Shown: positions 1 to 6,082, counted from the first letter of the stretch. The stretch: 8,648 nt of DNA from Clostridiales bacterium (GCA_009785435.1 WQWG01000026.1:1-8648); one strand, 5' to 3'. Translations and numbers: made by a program. Notes: generated from the sequence alone by a model not told the origin.

Positions 1-1068
1 ATCTTCTTCGATCGCTTCCCTGATGTTCTTCATCATATTTGCCAAAAATGCGATGTTGTGCGTCGATAACAACGTACAACACAGCATCTCGTTTGCTTTG
101 AATAAGTGCCGCAGATACGCCCGCGAATAATTTTTGCATGTATAACAACCGCATTCATGGTCGAGCGGCGTAAAGTCCCGTTCATATTGCGCATTTTTGA
201 TCGAAACCCTGCCGCGTGACGTCATGGCCGTTCCGTGCCTCGCATTCCTCGTCGGCAAAACGCAGTCAAACATATCGACGCCGCGTTCTACGCCCTCAAA
301 CAGGCCGTCGGGGCTTCCAACGCCCATCAAGTAGCGCGGCTTTTCTTTTGGCAGATAGTCTACGCAATAGTCCAGTACCTCATACAGGACATCTTTTGGC
401 TCTCCGACGCTCAGGCCTCCGATGGCGTACCCGGGCAAATCAAGCTCTGTGATCCCCATGGCGCTTTCGTACCGGAGGTCTTTGTGCATACCGCCCTGCA
501 TAATGCCAAAGAGCGCTTGTTTCTCCGTATTTTTGTGATATTCTTTGCATCTGGCGAGCCATCTTGTGGTTCTTTCCAGTGAATTTTTAACGTATTGTTT
601 ATCCGCCGGATACGGCGTGCATTCATCAAACGCCATGATGATGTCAGACCCCAGCGCGTTCTGTATTTCGATCGATTTTTCAGGCGACAACATGTGTGAT
701 GACCCGTCGATATGGGAACGAAATGCCGCACCCTCTTCCGTGATTTTTCGGAGGCCTGCCAAGCTGAACACTTGAAATCCCCCACTATCCGTCAGCACAG
801 CGCCTTTCCAGTTCATGAATTTATGGATCCCGCCGGCTTCTTTAACGATTTCATGCCCCGGCCGTAAATAGAGATGGTACGTGTTCGACAATATGATGTC
901 CGCTCCTGTATCCGCCACGTCTTCCGGTTTCACCGATTTGACTGTAGCCGCCGTTCCAACCGGCATAAACACGGGCGTCTCGATCGTGCCATGCGGCGTA
1001 TGCAGCTTGCCTCTCCTCGCCCTTGACCGTTTTTCTGTTTTTAATAATTCAAATTTGACTGCATTCAT
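1..1068 (-). CDS. tgt: tRNA-guanine(34) transglycosylase (queuosine biosynthesis), 3' end outside window
   Basis: Exchanges guanine 34 in the anticodon wobble position of tRNA-Asp, -Asn, -His and -Tyr for the queuosine precursor preQ1 (cytoplasmic, zinc-dependent). The frame is open for 356 codons and runs off the window edge; E. coli Tgt is 375 residues, so about 20-25 residues are missing. Visible landmarks: FMPVGT near residue 34, the substrate-pocket DSGGFQ (D94), FDECTPYPAD, GGLSVGEPK, the nucleophile D268 in MFDCVLPTR (equivalent to E. coli D264), and the zinc ligands C306, C308, C311 and H337 with the family spacing C-x-C-x2-C-x25-H. The start ATG at 1066-1068 is preceded by GAGAGGAA at 1081-1088, a rather long 12-nt gap. 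No queA is seen on this side, and the gene has its own promoter. All key residues are present, so it should be active. Confidence 0.97.
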   Translation of the reverse strand, partial: MNAVKFELLKTEKRSRARRGKLHTPHGTIETPVFMPVGTAATVKSVKPEDVADTGADIILSNTYHLYLRPGHEIVKEAGGIHKFMNWKGAVLTDSGGFQVFSLAGLRKITEEGAAFRSHIDGSSHMLSPEKSIEIQNALGSDIIMAFDECTPYPADKQYVKNSLERTTRWLARCKEYHKNTEKQALFGIMQGGMHKDLRYESAMGITELDLPGYAIGGLSVGEPKDVLYEVLDYCVDYLPKEKPRYLMGVGSPDGLFEGVERGVDMFDCVLPTRNARHGTAMTSRGRVSIKNAQYERDFTPLDHECGCYTCKNYSRAYLRHLFKANEMLCCTLLSTHNIAFLANMMKNIREAIEED

Positions 1069-1105
1069 CTGATGTTTTGATTCCTCTCGTTTGCTTGTTC
1101 TAAAA

Positions 1106-1134
1106 AGTATACCATGGAGGCGTACAAACCACAA
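1106..1134 (-). promoter_or_regulatory. Putative sigma-A type promoter of tgt
   Basis: On the minus strand, TTGTGG (-35, 1129-1134) and TATACT (-10, 1106-1111) are separated by 17 bp. The predicted transcript would start near 1099, giving a leader of about 30 nt before the tgt ATG at 1068. This suggests tgt starts a transcription unit here rather than following queA. The call rests on consensus match only. Confidence 0.6.
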
Positions 1135-1214
1135 TTGCAATCTGCCTGAATGGTGCTTCAGATGTAATAGATGGAACAAAATTCTTTTTTTCTCGTCATA
1201 TAAAGCATAGGATG

Positions 1215-1257
1215 CGCAGTAACTTTCACTAAATCAAAGATTTAGGAAAGCTTTGCG
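1215..1257 (+). repeat. Hairpin 1 upstream of the lipoprotein gene
   Basis: Near-perfect inverted repeat. The inner stem is CTAAATC (1229-1235), loop AAA, GATTTAG (1239-1245). After a single bulged A it continues with CTTTC (1223-1227) pairing GAAAG (1246-1250), and after an internal loop with CGCA (1215-1218) pairing TGCG (1254-1257). There is no T-run directly 3', so it is not a standard terminator for either flanking gene. It stands next to a second hairpin of comparable design, so it may be part of a leader RNA or a dispersed repeat. Confidence 0.55.
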
Positions 1258-1263
1258 TAAGGT

Positions 1264-1295
1264 CTGTTAGCAAATCGCATAAGCGATTTGAACAG
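1264..1295 (+). repeat. Hairpin 2 upstream of the lipoprotein gene
   Basis: A perfect 8-bp stem, CAAATCGC (1271-1278), loop ATAA, GCGATTTG (1283-1290), is extended on the far side of a bulged AG by CTGTT (1264-1268) pairing AACAG (1291-1295). It ends 15 nt before the ribosome binding site of the lipoprotein gene and therefore lies in its probable leader. Regulatory RNA, mRNA-stability element or REP-like repeat are all possible; the sequence alone does not decide. Confidence 0.55.
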
Positions 1296-1326
1296 CACCA
1301 TTAAAAAACGAGAGGATGGTCATCTC

Positions 1327-2307
1327 ATGAAAAAATATGTATTCGCAGTAGCCGGTTTGTTGATTGTGATCATGCTAACCGCCTGCATTCACAACTTAAC
1401 GAGCAACAACCCACACACCGATTGGCAAGGTTTGCATCTGTATGTGGCACCGGGCAGCGTCACGCCCACCGGACTGCGTTTGTCCATGATCAACGACTCC
1501 GAATTAAACTTTGGCCATGGCATTGAGTTTCGCATTGAGCAATATTCTGGAGGCAGATGGAGACAAGTACGATTTATCGAGCAAATTTTTTGGGCTCAGC
1601 CTCTGTTTAACGTTGCCCCTCATACCACTGTAAACACACAGATATCCTGGGAACATATGCACGGCTCACTGCAACCGGGACAATACCGAATCGTTCAGAA
1701 TTTCATAGAAAATAATTTTACAGGCTCGACACCTATGCGGCAACGCGATATCGCCGCAGCTGATCTCTACGCCATTTTCACAGTGGAGCAAGACTGGCAA
1801 GCTGCGCATGACCTGTGGCAGATCGAACAGTACGAGTTGGCAGCGGTTGCGCTCGCCCGTTTTGAGGGGTTGGATTTGCACCTTTTGGAATACAGTCCTC
1901 GTGGACTCCGTTTTACCTTAACGAATAACAACCCGAACTATCGCTATCATATTAACAGCGTATTTGTGGGTTGGGAAGATACCTTTCCGGGTGGAGGTTT
2001 TGGCGGTGCTATGGAGTATCCGATATTTTCGGAATGGCTTCCGGATAATGCTTCATGGCCTTTTGACAATGATAAACGGCTAGCGCCGGGAGAATCTCTG
2101 TCTTTGGAAGTAGACTGGTATGATGAAATCGGATTGCTCGCCCCCAGTGTGGTAAGAGAGTCTCTCAATCCATATCTTTTTGACTTGACCGTCGATGTGA
2201 CCTTGGATGCCAGCGAGGAATATATCGCGGAGCATTTTCGTCATATCATACCGGAGGTTCCCACGGTCAGCTATCGGATCAGGGCGAGTTTTGATCTTTC
2301 GCCGTAA
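1327..2307 (+). CDS. Lipoprotein with two Ig-like domains, function unknown
   Basis: Encodes 326 residues. Residues 1-20 form a lipoprotein signal peptide: MKK, a hydrophobic stretch, and lipobox LTAC with C20 as the lipidation site, so the mature protein should be anchored to the outer face of the membrane. Two internal segments resemble each other: one starting at about residue 35 (GLHLYVAP...PTGLRLSMIN) and one at about 181 (GLDLHLLEYSPRGLRFTL), each followed by tyrosine/tryptophan-rich beta-strand-like sequence and a PG-type turn (LQPGQYRI; LAPGESLSLEV). This resembles bacterial Ig-like domains found in Bacillota lipoproteins (Big_14-like, from memory). The reading frame can be extended to a TTG at 1288, but ATG 1327 has AGAGGATGG at 1311-1319 and gives the signal peptide its proper start. 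The membrane-protein gene follows after 17 nt, probably in one operon. The substrate or partner is unknown. Confidence 0.88.
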   Translation: MKKYVFAVAGLLIVIMLTACIHNLTSNNPHTDWQGLHLYVAPGSVTPTGLRLSMINDSELNFGHGIEFRIEQYSGGRWRQVRFIEQIFWAQPLFNVAPHTTVNTQISWEHMHGSLQPGQYRIVQNFIENNFTGSTPMRQRDIAAADLYAIFTVEQDWQAAHDLWQIEQYELAAVALARFEGLDLHLLEYSPRGLRFTLTNNNPNYRYHINSVFVGWEDTFPGGGFGGAMEYPIFSEWLPDNASWPFDNDKRLAPGESLSLEVDWYDEIGLLAPSVVRESLNPYLFDLTVDVTLDASEEYIAEHFRHIIPEVPTVSYRIRASFDLSP

Positions 2308-2324
2308 AGGTGGTGAGCGATAAG

Positions 2325-2744
2325 GTGATTGCGTTACAAAATAAAATGACATGGCTTTGTTATGGAATTTCGCTCATTGTATTTATCGTTGTTTTTGCAA
2401 TAGGGCGTGATATCGTTACAATTTACCCATCCGGGTATGTCACATTGAGTTTTTATATCACCACCGTCACCGCCTTTGTCTCGGCGTTGACTTTGGGGAT
2501 AATGGGCAACTTTTTGAAATGGCTATACCCGATCATGGTTGTTGTTTTTGCGTTTCTGTTTTCTATGGCTGTTATCTATTCTGACCAAGTATATTTGTAC
2601 CTCCATCATAACCATGGGGTAAATTATATGCATGCAGCAATCAATTGGACATTTTTTTATCTCTTAACCGCAATTACTTTTCTGGGGTTGATGATCGGGA
2701 TGGGGATAAAATTAATTGTTGGGAAAGCAAATACCATAAAATAG
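2325..2744 (+). CDS. Small integral membrane protein, four predicted helices, unknown function
   Basis: About 139 residues, almost entirely hydrophobic, with four likely transmembrane segments: WLCYGISLIVFIVVFAI, YITTVTAFVSALTLGIM, YPIMVVVFAFLFSMAVIY and FFYLLTAITFLGLMIGMGI. A short histidine-bearing loop (YLYLHHNHGVNY) lies between helices 3 and 4. No family is recognised. The start is uncertain. GTG 2325 has GGTGAG at 2312-2317 with a 7-nt gap and is preferred. GTG 2310 (five residues longer) has no ribosome binding site, and ATG 2346 is too far from one. The gene follows the lipoprotein gene closely and is probably co-transcribed, so the two may act together at the membrane. Its stop codon directly abuts the antitoxin remnant that begins at 2745, so its 3' end may have been reset by that rearrangement. 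Confidence 0.75.
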   Translation: MIALQNKMTWLCYGISLIVFIVVFAIGRDIVTIYPSGYVTLSFYITTVTAFVSALTLGIMGNFLKWLYPIMVVVFAFLFSMAVIYSDQVYLYLHHNHGVNYMHAAINWTFFYLLTAITFLGLMIGMGIKLIVGKANTIK

Positions 2745-2806
2745 GTGTTTCACTCAAAATCCACCCCATATTCCATTGGGATTTCATCATTTTTATCCGG
2801 CTGAAT
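2745..2806 (-). pseudogene. Remnant of a second antitoxin/toxin junction (3' end of a Phd/YefM-type antitoxin gene)
   Basis: This 62-bp stretch matches 3964-4025 at 58 of 62 positions, in the same orientation and 1219 bp away. Read on the minus strand it encodes the antitoxin C-terminus IQPDKNDEIPMEYGVDFE, the stop, and the overlapping GTGA start of the toxin followed by AAACAC. Of the three codons that differ from the intact gene, two are silent (CAG/CAA, ATC/ATT) and one changes Gly to Lys. The rest of the antitoxin and all of the toxin body are missing. The pattern of changes fits a once-functional, diverged paralogue better than a fresh duplication. It lies between two convergent genes and is not translated as far as can be seen. 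Confidence 0.85.
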
Positions 2807-2842
2807 TCGTGCGACTACGGGTGTTATCAATGATAGAAATGT

Positions 2843-3562
2843 TCAAACTATGAGAAACTCTCTATAGTTATTTTCCTCGCAGTATCTATTGTGATATTTT
2901 TTACTCCAAACGTATTTTTCTAAAACCTTTTCACAATTTGCATGAGCCTTTATGTTTTCAGTAATGAAGTACTGGTGACTACTTAAAAACCATGTTAAAT
3001 CCAACTTTGAGTTGAATAAACACGCTTCTGCATACTGTTTAATATAATTGACGTAGTTTGTATGGTCTTCAGATAGAATATAGTTGGATAAATTTTTATA
3101 ATTTTGAACCTGATTGCAGATTGCATTTCTAAACGAATCGTCTAAGACTATGCGAGGGTAAATCTCCTTATCTTCTAGCGCAACGACATCAATCAAGCCT
3201 TTTCCAAATACAAACTCATTATTAGCATATAGCTCGCCGTAGCACATAGCGCCTTTTACAAAAACACCCTCAAAACTAAACTTACCTTGCATCAACGCGA
3301 CGATATTTATTAATGATTCCCAATCACAACCAGTATAAATAATGAAATTGTCAGAAAAAATTCTCATGTGAAGCTTCTGTGCTTCGTTGGATACTAAGTT
3401 GGCTTGTCCATTATATTGCCTAAACGTTGCGATTACGCTCTCCATGATTTGCGCTAATTTTTTATCATAAATCCCTCTTTCGACAATGCTTTTATAGCCA
3501 AGTATATCAAAGTAAGCTATAAAGCTATTAGTTGGTTCAAATTCACTCAACCTCTTAAACAT
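2843..3562 (-). CDS. Orphan AT-rich gene; possible nucleotidyl-cyclase/palm-fold protein
   Basis: Encodes 239 residues from ATG 3562, chosen because GGAGG (3570-3574) is 7 nt upstream; the ATG at 3566-3568 is only 1 nt from that site. Visible pieces: an N-terminal FIAYFDILGYKSIV, a strand with aspartate in MRIFSDNFIIYTG, then FVKGAMCYGELYAN, VFGKGLIDVVALE and YPRIVLDDSF. The order D-I-L-G-(Y/F), S-D-N, hydrophobic G-x-x-x-G-E, F-G-K-x-L and Y-P-R resembles the class III nucleotidyl cyclase/GGDEF-like palm, where the two acidic motifs bind metal. This is motif reading from memory, not a demonstrated homology, and the protein may be inactive or do something else. There are no membrane segments and no other domain. 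By eye it is clearly more AT-rich than tgt, the WYL regulator or trpB. It lies between the antitoxin remnant and the intact toxin-antitoxin pair, suggesting horizontal gain. A TATAAA at 3590-3595 could be its -10, without a clear -35. Confidence 0.8.
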   Translation of the reverse strand: MFKRLSEFEPTNSFIAYFDILGYKSIVERGIYDKKLAQIMESVIATFRQYNGQANLVSNEAQKLHMRIFSDNFIIYTGCDWESLINIVALMQGKFSFEGVFVKGAMCYGELYANNEFVFGKGLIDVVALEDKEIYPRIVLDDSFRNAICNQVQNYKNLSNYILSEDHTNYVNYIKQYAEACLFNSKLDLTWFLSSHQYFITENIKAHANCEKVLEKYVWSKKYHNRYCEENNYREFLIV

Positions 3563-3648
3563 TAGCATTCCTCCAGTCCGTACAAAAAATTTATACTCTC
3601 TAAATAGGTTAATAGTCCTAATATGAACAACAGCGAAATGGCTATACT

Positions 3649-3972
3649 TTAGTCTTTTTCACTTCTCTGTGCCGCTATGTCATAAACTTCATCGTCCGCA
3701 CGAGCTGCGATTACGATAATTTTCATAATCTTTCCCTCTCGAACAAGCTGGTACACGATGCGAATTCCAAGCTTGAGCAACTTAATCCGATATAGTCCTG
3801 TAAGGTTTCTACCATGCTTATTGCCAAGTGGTGTGCCATAACCGCCTTGATTTTTGGCAAGAGGGTTTTCGGAAACTTTTCCGATCGCCTTTATAACGAT
3901 TTTGGCTTGTGAGCCTTCAAGCTCTTTCAAGTCCGACTTGGATAAATCTGTATATTCAACATCGTGTTTCAC
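3649..3972 (-). CDS. Type II toxin, RelE/ParE superfamily
   Basis: A 107-residue protein of the usual size for the RelE/ParE toxin fold. Its features fit the family: an N-terminal strand and helix (VEYTDLSKSDLKEL), a second helix (AKIVIKAIGKVSENPLAK), the strand GRNLTGLYRIKLLKLGIRIVYQL containing the family-typical Y-R-I-x-x-x-x-x-x-R-I-V-Y, and the final strand KIMKIIVIAARADDEVYDIAA. RelE members cut mRNA at the ribosome and ParE members poison gyrase; the sequence does not say which applies here. The start is GTG 3970-3972, which overlaps the antitoxin stop (GTGA, 4 nt), so translation is probably coupled with the antitoxin. No clear terminator follows. Confidence 0.9.
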   Translation of the reverse strand: MKHDVEYTDLSKSDLKELEGSQAKIVIKAIGKVSENPLAKNQGGYGTPLGNKHGRNLTGLYRIKLLKLGIRIVYQLVREGKIMKIIVIAARADDEVYDIAAQRSEKD

Positions 3973-4307
3973 TCAAAATCCACCCCATATTCCATTGGAA
4001 TTTCATCATTTCCATCCGGTTGAATCCCTAACTCCCGGTAAACTTCTTCCTCCGTATAAACGATACCGGAATCTTGCTTTAACCGTTCCTCCGCTAACTC
4101 AAATAGGTTTTGATCTTCGATCATATCGATAAGCATCTTATATAGTTCCGGTGTAAGAAGAACGCAAGTTGGAACGTTGTTCTTAACAACAACCTTGCAT
4201 CCCGACTCTCGAACTTCATCAAAAATTTTATTGGCCTCGCCCCTGTTGAACCTTGTAATGGGAACAAGCGACTCCAGCATGTTATTCAAAGATAAAACAT
4301 TTAACAT
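3969..4307 (-). CDS. Type II antitoxin, Phd/YefM family
   Basis: Encodes 112 residues from ATG 4305-4307. The N-terminal part (residues ~1-60) is the DNA-binding Phd/YefM-type fold: LVPITRFNRGEANKIFDEV, then GCKVVVKNNVPTCVLLTPELYKML. The C-terminal part (LAEERLKQDSGIVYTEEEVYRELGI...DEIPMEYGVDFE) is acidic and likely wraps the toxin. The start is well supported: GAGAGG sits 8 nt upstream, and the longer frame beginning at 4346 would place its start codon inside the promoter's -10. Its gene overlaps the toxin gene by 4 nt. As in the family, it should repress its own operon alone and with the toxin. Confidence 0.92.
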   Translation of the reverse strand: MLNVLSLNNMLESLVPITRFNRGEANKIFDEVRESGCKVVVKNNVPTCVLLTPELYKMLIDMIEDQNLFELAEERLKQDSGIVYTEEEVYRELGIQPDGNDEIPMEYGVDFE

Positions 4308-4344
4308 AGCAAATACCTCTCGTTGTAAAAGTTTTCTTGGTTTC

Positions 4345-4373
4345 ATTATGATTTATATCTATAAATATGTCAA
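4345..4373 (-). promoter_or_regulatory. Promoter of the toxin-antitoxin operon with an operator in the spacer
   Basis: On the minus strand TTGACA (4368-4373) and CATAAT (4345-4350) are exactly 17 bp apart. The spacer contains the inverted repeat ATTTATA-GA-TATAAAT at 4351-4366, placed so that a bound protein would block RNA polymerase. Phd/YefM antitoxins are known to autoregulate through short palindromes overlapping their promoter, so this is the natural operator candidate. The transcript would begin near 4338, about 30 nt before the antitoxin ATG. Confidence 0.75.
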
Positions 4374-4408
4374 CAAAAATATCGATGTTTTGCATTAAGA
4401 TATTTTTG
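4374..4408. repeat. 10-bp inverted repeat adjoining the toxin-antitoxin -35
   Basis: CAAAAATATC (4374-4383) and GATATTTTTG (4399-4408) are perfect reverse complements separated by 15 nt. They lie immediately upstream of the -35 of the toxin-antitoxin promoter. This could be a second operator arm pair or a cruciform-prone AT-rich site. Confidence 0.5.
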
Positions 4409-4440
4409 CAATGTGCGATATCCACATCACATCGTGTAGA

Positions 4441-4478
4441 ATTGGCTATAAAAAACCAATAGGCGCACAGTGTGCGCC
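4441..4478 (-). terminator. Palindromic hairpin downstream of the aldo/keto reductase, possible terminator or REP-like element
   Basis: GGCGCAC and GTGCGCC (4462-4478) form a GC-rich 7-bp stem around a 3-nt loop. On the minus strand it is followed after about 6 nt by a run of six T (4450-4455), which itself lies in the loop of a weaker ATTGG/CCAAT hairpin (4441-4460). It lies 24 nt beyond the stop of the aldo/keto reductase gene, where a terminator is expected. The offset T-run makes it imperfect. GC-rich palindromes of this kind also occur as dispersed REP-like repeats in Clostridia. Confidence 0.5.
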
Positions 4479-4502
4479 CTTACAAAAATAATATGTAATT
4501 GT

Positions 4503-5459
4503 CTACGTTAGTCTGATCGCCAATCGCGGACACGCACCAATACAATATCCACATCCCAAGCAATTGGCGGCATCTATGTCGGCGATGGACTCGCTGTCCA
4601 TGCTGATTGCGTGATTCGGGCATGCTTCGATGCACTTTTTGCAGCCGGTGCATACGGATCTGAACACGGCGAACGTTTTGTTCGTGAGTTTTGTGTTTGC
4701 AATCTCGTTCGATATGTCTTCGCCACGGAAATACTTTAGATTCATATCGACTTCGGCCTTGGTCACCATGCCCATTGAAATCGGGAAACGACTTGCAGTA
4801 AATCCCATGGCATAATCCATCGACTGCTTATACTCGCCAATCAGTCCACCACCACCGAGAACTTTCATTAGATAAAGTCCTTTGCCGTTTTCGTGGCACT
4901 TGTTGATGGCGTTTTCCATGTCTTCGCGCGTTCCGGTGAGGATGCCCAAGCTTTGGCGGTTTAGGATTGGATAGACCATGTCAATTTCCGGGTGCGTCGC
5001 CGCTAAATTGGTGACATCAACCGCATGTGTGCTGATGCCAACAGCCTTGATTTTGCCTTTCTCGCGGTATTCGAGCAGACATTTGAAAGCACCGCTACGC
5101 TCGTTGAAAACATCCGTGCTTGCCCGTGGGGCATGAAGATAGAAGATGTCAAGATGTGGTAGGTCAAGCGCTTCAAGGGCTTGCTCGATTGCCATTTTCA
5201 TGTCGTCATAGCTTAGCGCATGTGACTTTGACGCGATGATCGGCACGATTCCGCTTATGTCCATCGCACGACGGATATGCGGATACGTTTTGTAGCCTTG
5301 AGCCGTATCCACAAAGTTTATTCCCTGCTCCAGCGCGTGTGCAATGACTTCGGCGGCCTCTTCAACCGGCATGTTTTTTTGCAGCGGCCCCATGGGGAGT
5401 GACCCGAAACATAGCTCCGTTACTTCAATTCCCGTTTTGCCTAATACGACTCTTCTCAT
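4503..5459 (-). CDS. Aldo/keto reductase with C-terminal double 4Fe-4S ferredoxin domain
   Basis: Encodes 318 residues. Residues 1 to about 255 form an aldo/keto reductase TIM barrel with the full catalytic tetrad: D51 and Y56 (FVDTAQGY), K78 (IASKSH) and H109 (FYLHAPR). The start reads VVLGKTGIEVTELCFGSLPMG, typical of the family. The C-terminus carries two 4Fe-4S motifs, C270-x2-C273-x2-C276-x3-C280-P and C300-x2-C303-x2-C306-x3-C310-P. This layout is common in strict anaerobes, where electrons may come from or go to ferredoxin as well as NAD(P)H; the substrate is unknown. The ATG has a strong GAGGAGG site 7 nt upstream. The gene starts 34 nt after the STM3941-like gene ends, so they probably share a transcript. 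Confidence 0.95.
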   Translation of the reverse strand: MRRVVLGKTGIEVTELCFGSLPMGPLQKNMPVEEAAEVIAHALEQGINFVDTAQGYKTYPHIRRAMDISGIVPIIASKSHALSYDDMKMAIEQALEALDLPHLDIFYLHAPRASTDVFNERSGAFKCLLEYREKGKIKAVGISTHAVDVTNLAATHPEIDMVYPILNRQSLGILTGTREDMENAINKCHENGKGLYLMKVLGGGGLIGEYKQSMDYAMGFTASRFPISMGMVTKAEVDMNLKYFRGEDISNEIANTKLTNKTFAVFRSVCTGCKKCIEACPNHAISMDSESIADIDAANCLGCGYCIGACPRLAIRLT

Positions 5460-5493
5460 TGTATCGCCTCCTCGTTTTTTATGTTGTATTTAT

Positions 5494-6033
5494 TCATTTA
5501 GATGCTTTATAAAAATCGTTCATCTTCAATAACAATACTTCCGGCTTCACATCCGTGGCAGTTAAGTTAATCAAAAGAGATGGAAAACCCAATGCTCTGT
5601 TGCTTTTTATCTCCATTGTTTTTAACTTACCTAAACGGTTGAAGAGATTTTCATCATGTTTAAGTTCTACGGCAATTGTTGTATGGCCATGAAAATCTCG
5701 CAAGTACATATCATCCACATCGTGCCAAGGAATAAAGCCGAATCGAAAAATAGTGGTATAATCTACAAATCCCGTTTCATCCACAATTAGAATTTGTTTT
5801 GACTTTTCTGTTCGTGCTATAAAAATCAAGCAAACTCCAAAGAAAAGAGCCCCAAACAGCATAAATGCCCTAAAACCACCAATAAAAAATCTCTGTGAAC
5901 CAAGAATCTCCGCGATAACCTCCGTGGGCAATAGAGCTAAAACCAAAGATGCCGAACTCATTATAATTGCGCCCAGCATCAAGAAAAATCTGTTTTTTCT
6001 AGTCTGATGAATTACAATTTTATCTTCGTTCAT
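5494..6033 (-). CDS. STM3941-like membrane protein with a PH-like cytoplasmic domain, function unknown
   Basis: Encodes 179 residues. Two transmembrane helices are visible, at about residues 15-35 (FFLMLGAIIMSSASLVLALL) and 50-73 (IGGFRAFMLFGALFFGVCLI). A soluble domain follows, with a strand-rich opening ILIVDETGFVDYTT and the segment FIPWHDVDDMYLRDF, then LLINLTATDVKPEVLLLKMNDFY near the end. This order (two helices, then a D-x-x-G-F-x-D, W-x-D-V pattern) matches the STM3941 family, recognised from memory; no molecular role is known to me. The ATG has AGGAG at the right spacing (6 nt). It is the first gene of a probable operon with the aldo/keto reductase. Confidence 0.85.
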   Translation of the reverse strand: MNEDKIVIHQTRKNRFFLMLGAIIMSSASLVLALLPTEVIAEILGSQRFFIGGFRAFMLFGALFFGVCLIFIARTEKSKQILIVDETGFVDYTTIFRFGFIPWHDVDDMYLRDFHGHTTIAVELKHDENLFNRLGKLKTMEIKSNRALGFPSLLINLTATDVKPEVLLLKMNDFYKASK

Positions 6034-6056
6034 CTCATTCTCCTACTTATCCTAAA

Positions 6057-6082
6057 ATCATAACATAAATTTCTGGAAATTT
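6057..6082 (-). promoter_or_regulatory. Extended -10 promoter with a 16-bp palindrome, upstream of the STM3941-like gene
   Basis: On the minus strand TGT-TATGAT gives an extended -10 (TATGAT at 6057-6062, TG at 6064-6065). No good -35 is seen, which is normal for extended -10 promoters. Just upstream lies AAATTTC-TG-GAAATTT (6067-6082), a perfect 7+2+7 inverted repeat in the spacer region. Its place suggests a repressor operator for the STM3941-like/aldo-keto reductase operon; the binding protein is unknown, and it does not resemble the WYL operator 44 bp away. Confidence 0.6.

Noticed and set aside
216..1072. Several short open frames on both strands over the first kilobase
   Set aside because: They all lie inside the continuous 356-codon tgt frame on the minus strand, which carries every catalytic and zinc-binding residue of the family.
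1288..1326. Longer start (TTG) for the lipoprotein gene
   Set aside because: It lies inside hairpin 2, has no ribosome binding site, and would put 13 polar residues in front of a normal lipoprotein signal peptide.
1311..1326. Possible hairpin hiding the ribosome binding site of the lipoprotein gene (GAGGATG with CATCTC)
   Set aside because: The loop would be only two bases, which is too tight to fold.
2310..3562. Possible Pycsar-like defence pair: a cyclase-like protein next to a multi-helix membrane protein
   Set aside because: The two genes converge from opposite strands, are separated by the antitoxin remnant, and the membrane protein belongs by spacing to the lipoprotein operon. The cyclase identity is itself unproven.
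4308..4346. Longer start for the antitoxin at 4346
   Set aside because: It overlaps the -10 of the promoter and lacks a ribosome binding site; ATG 4307 has GAGAGG at good spacing.
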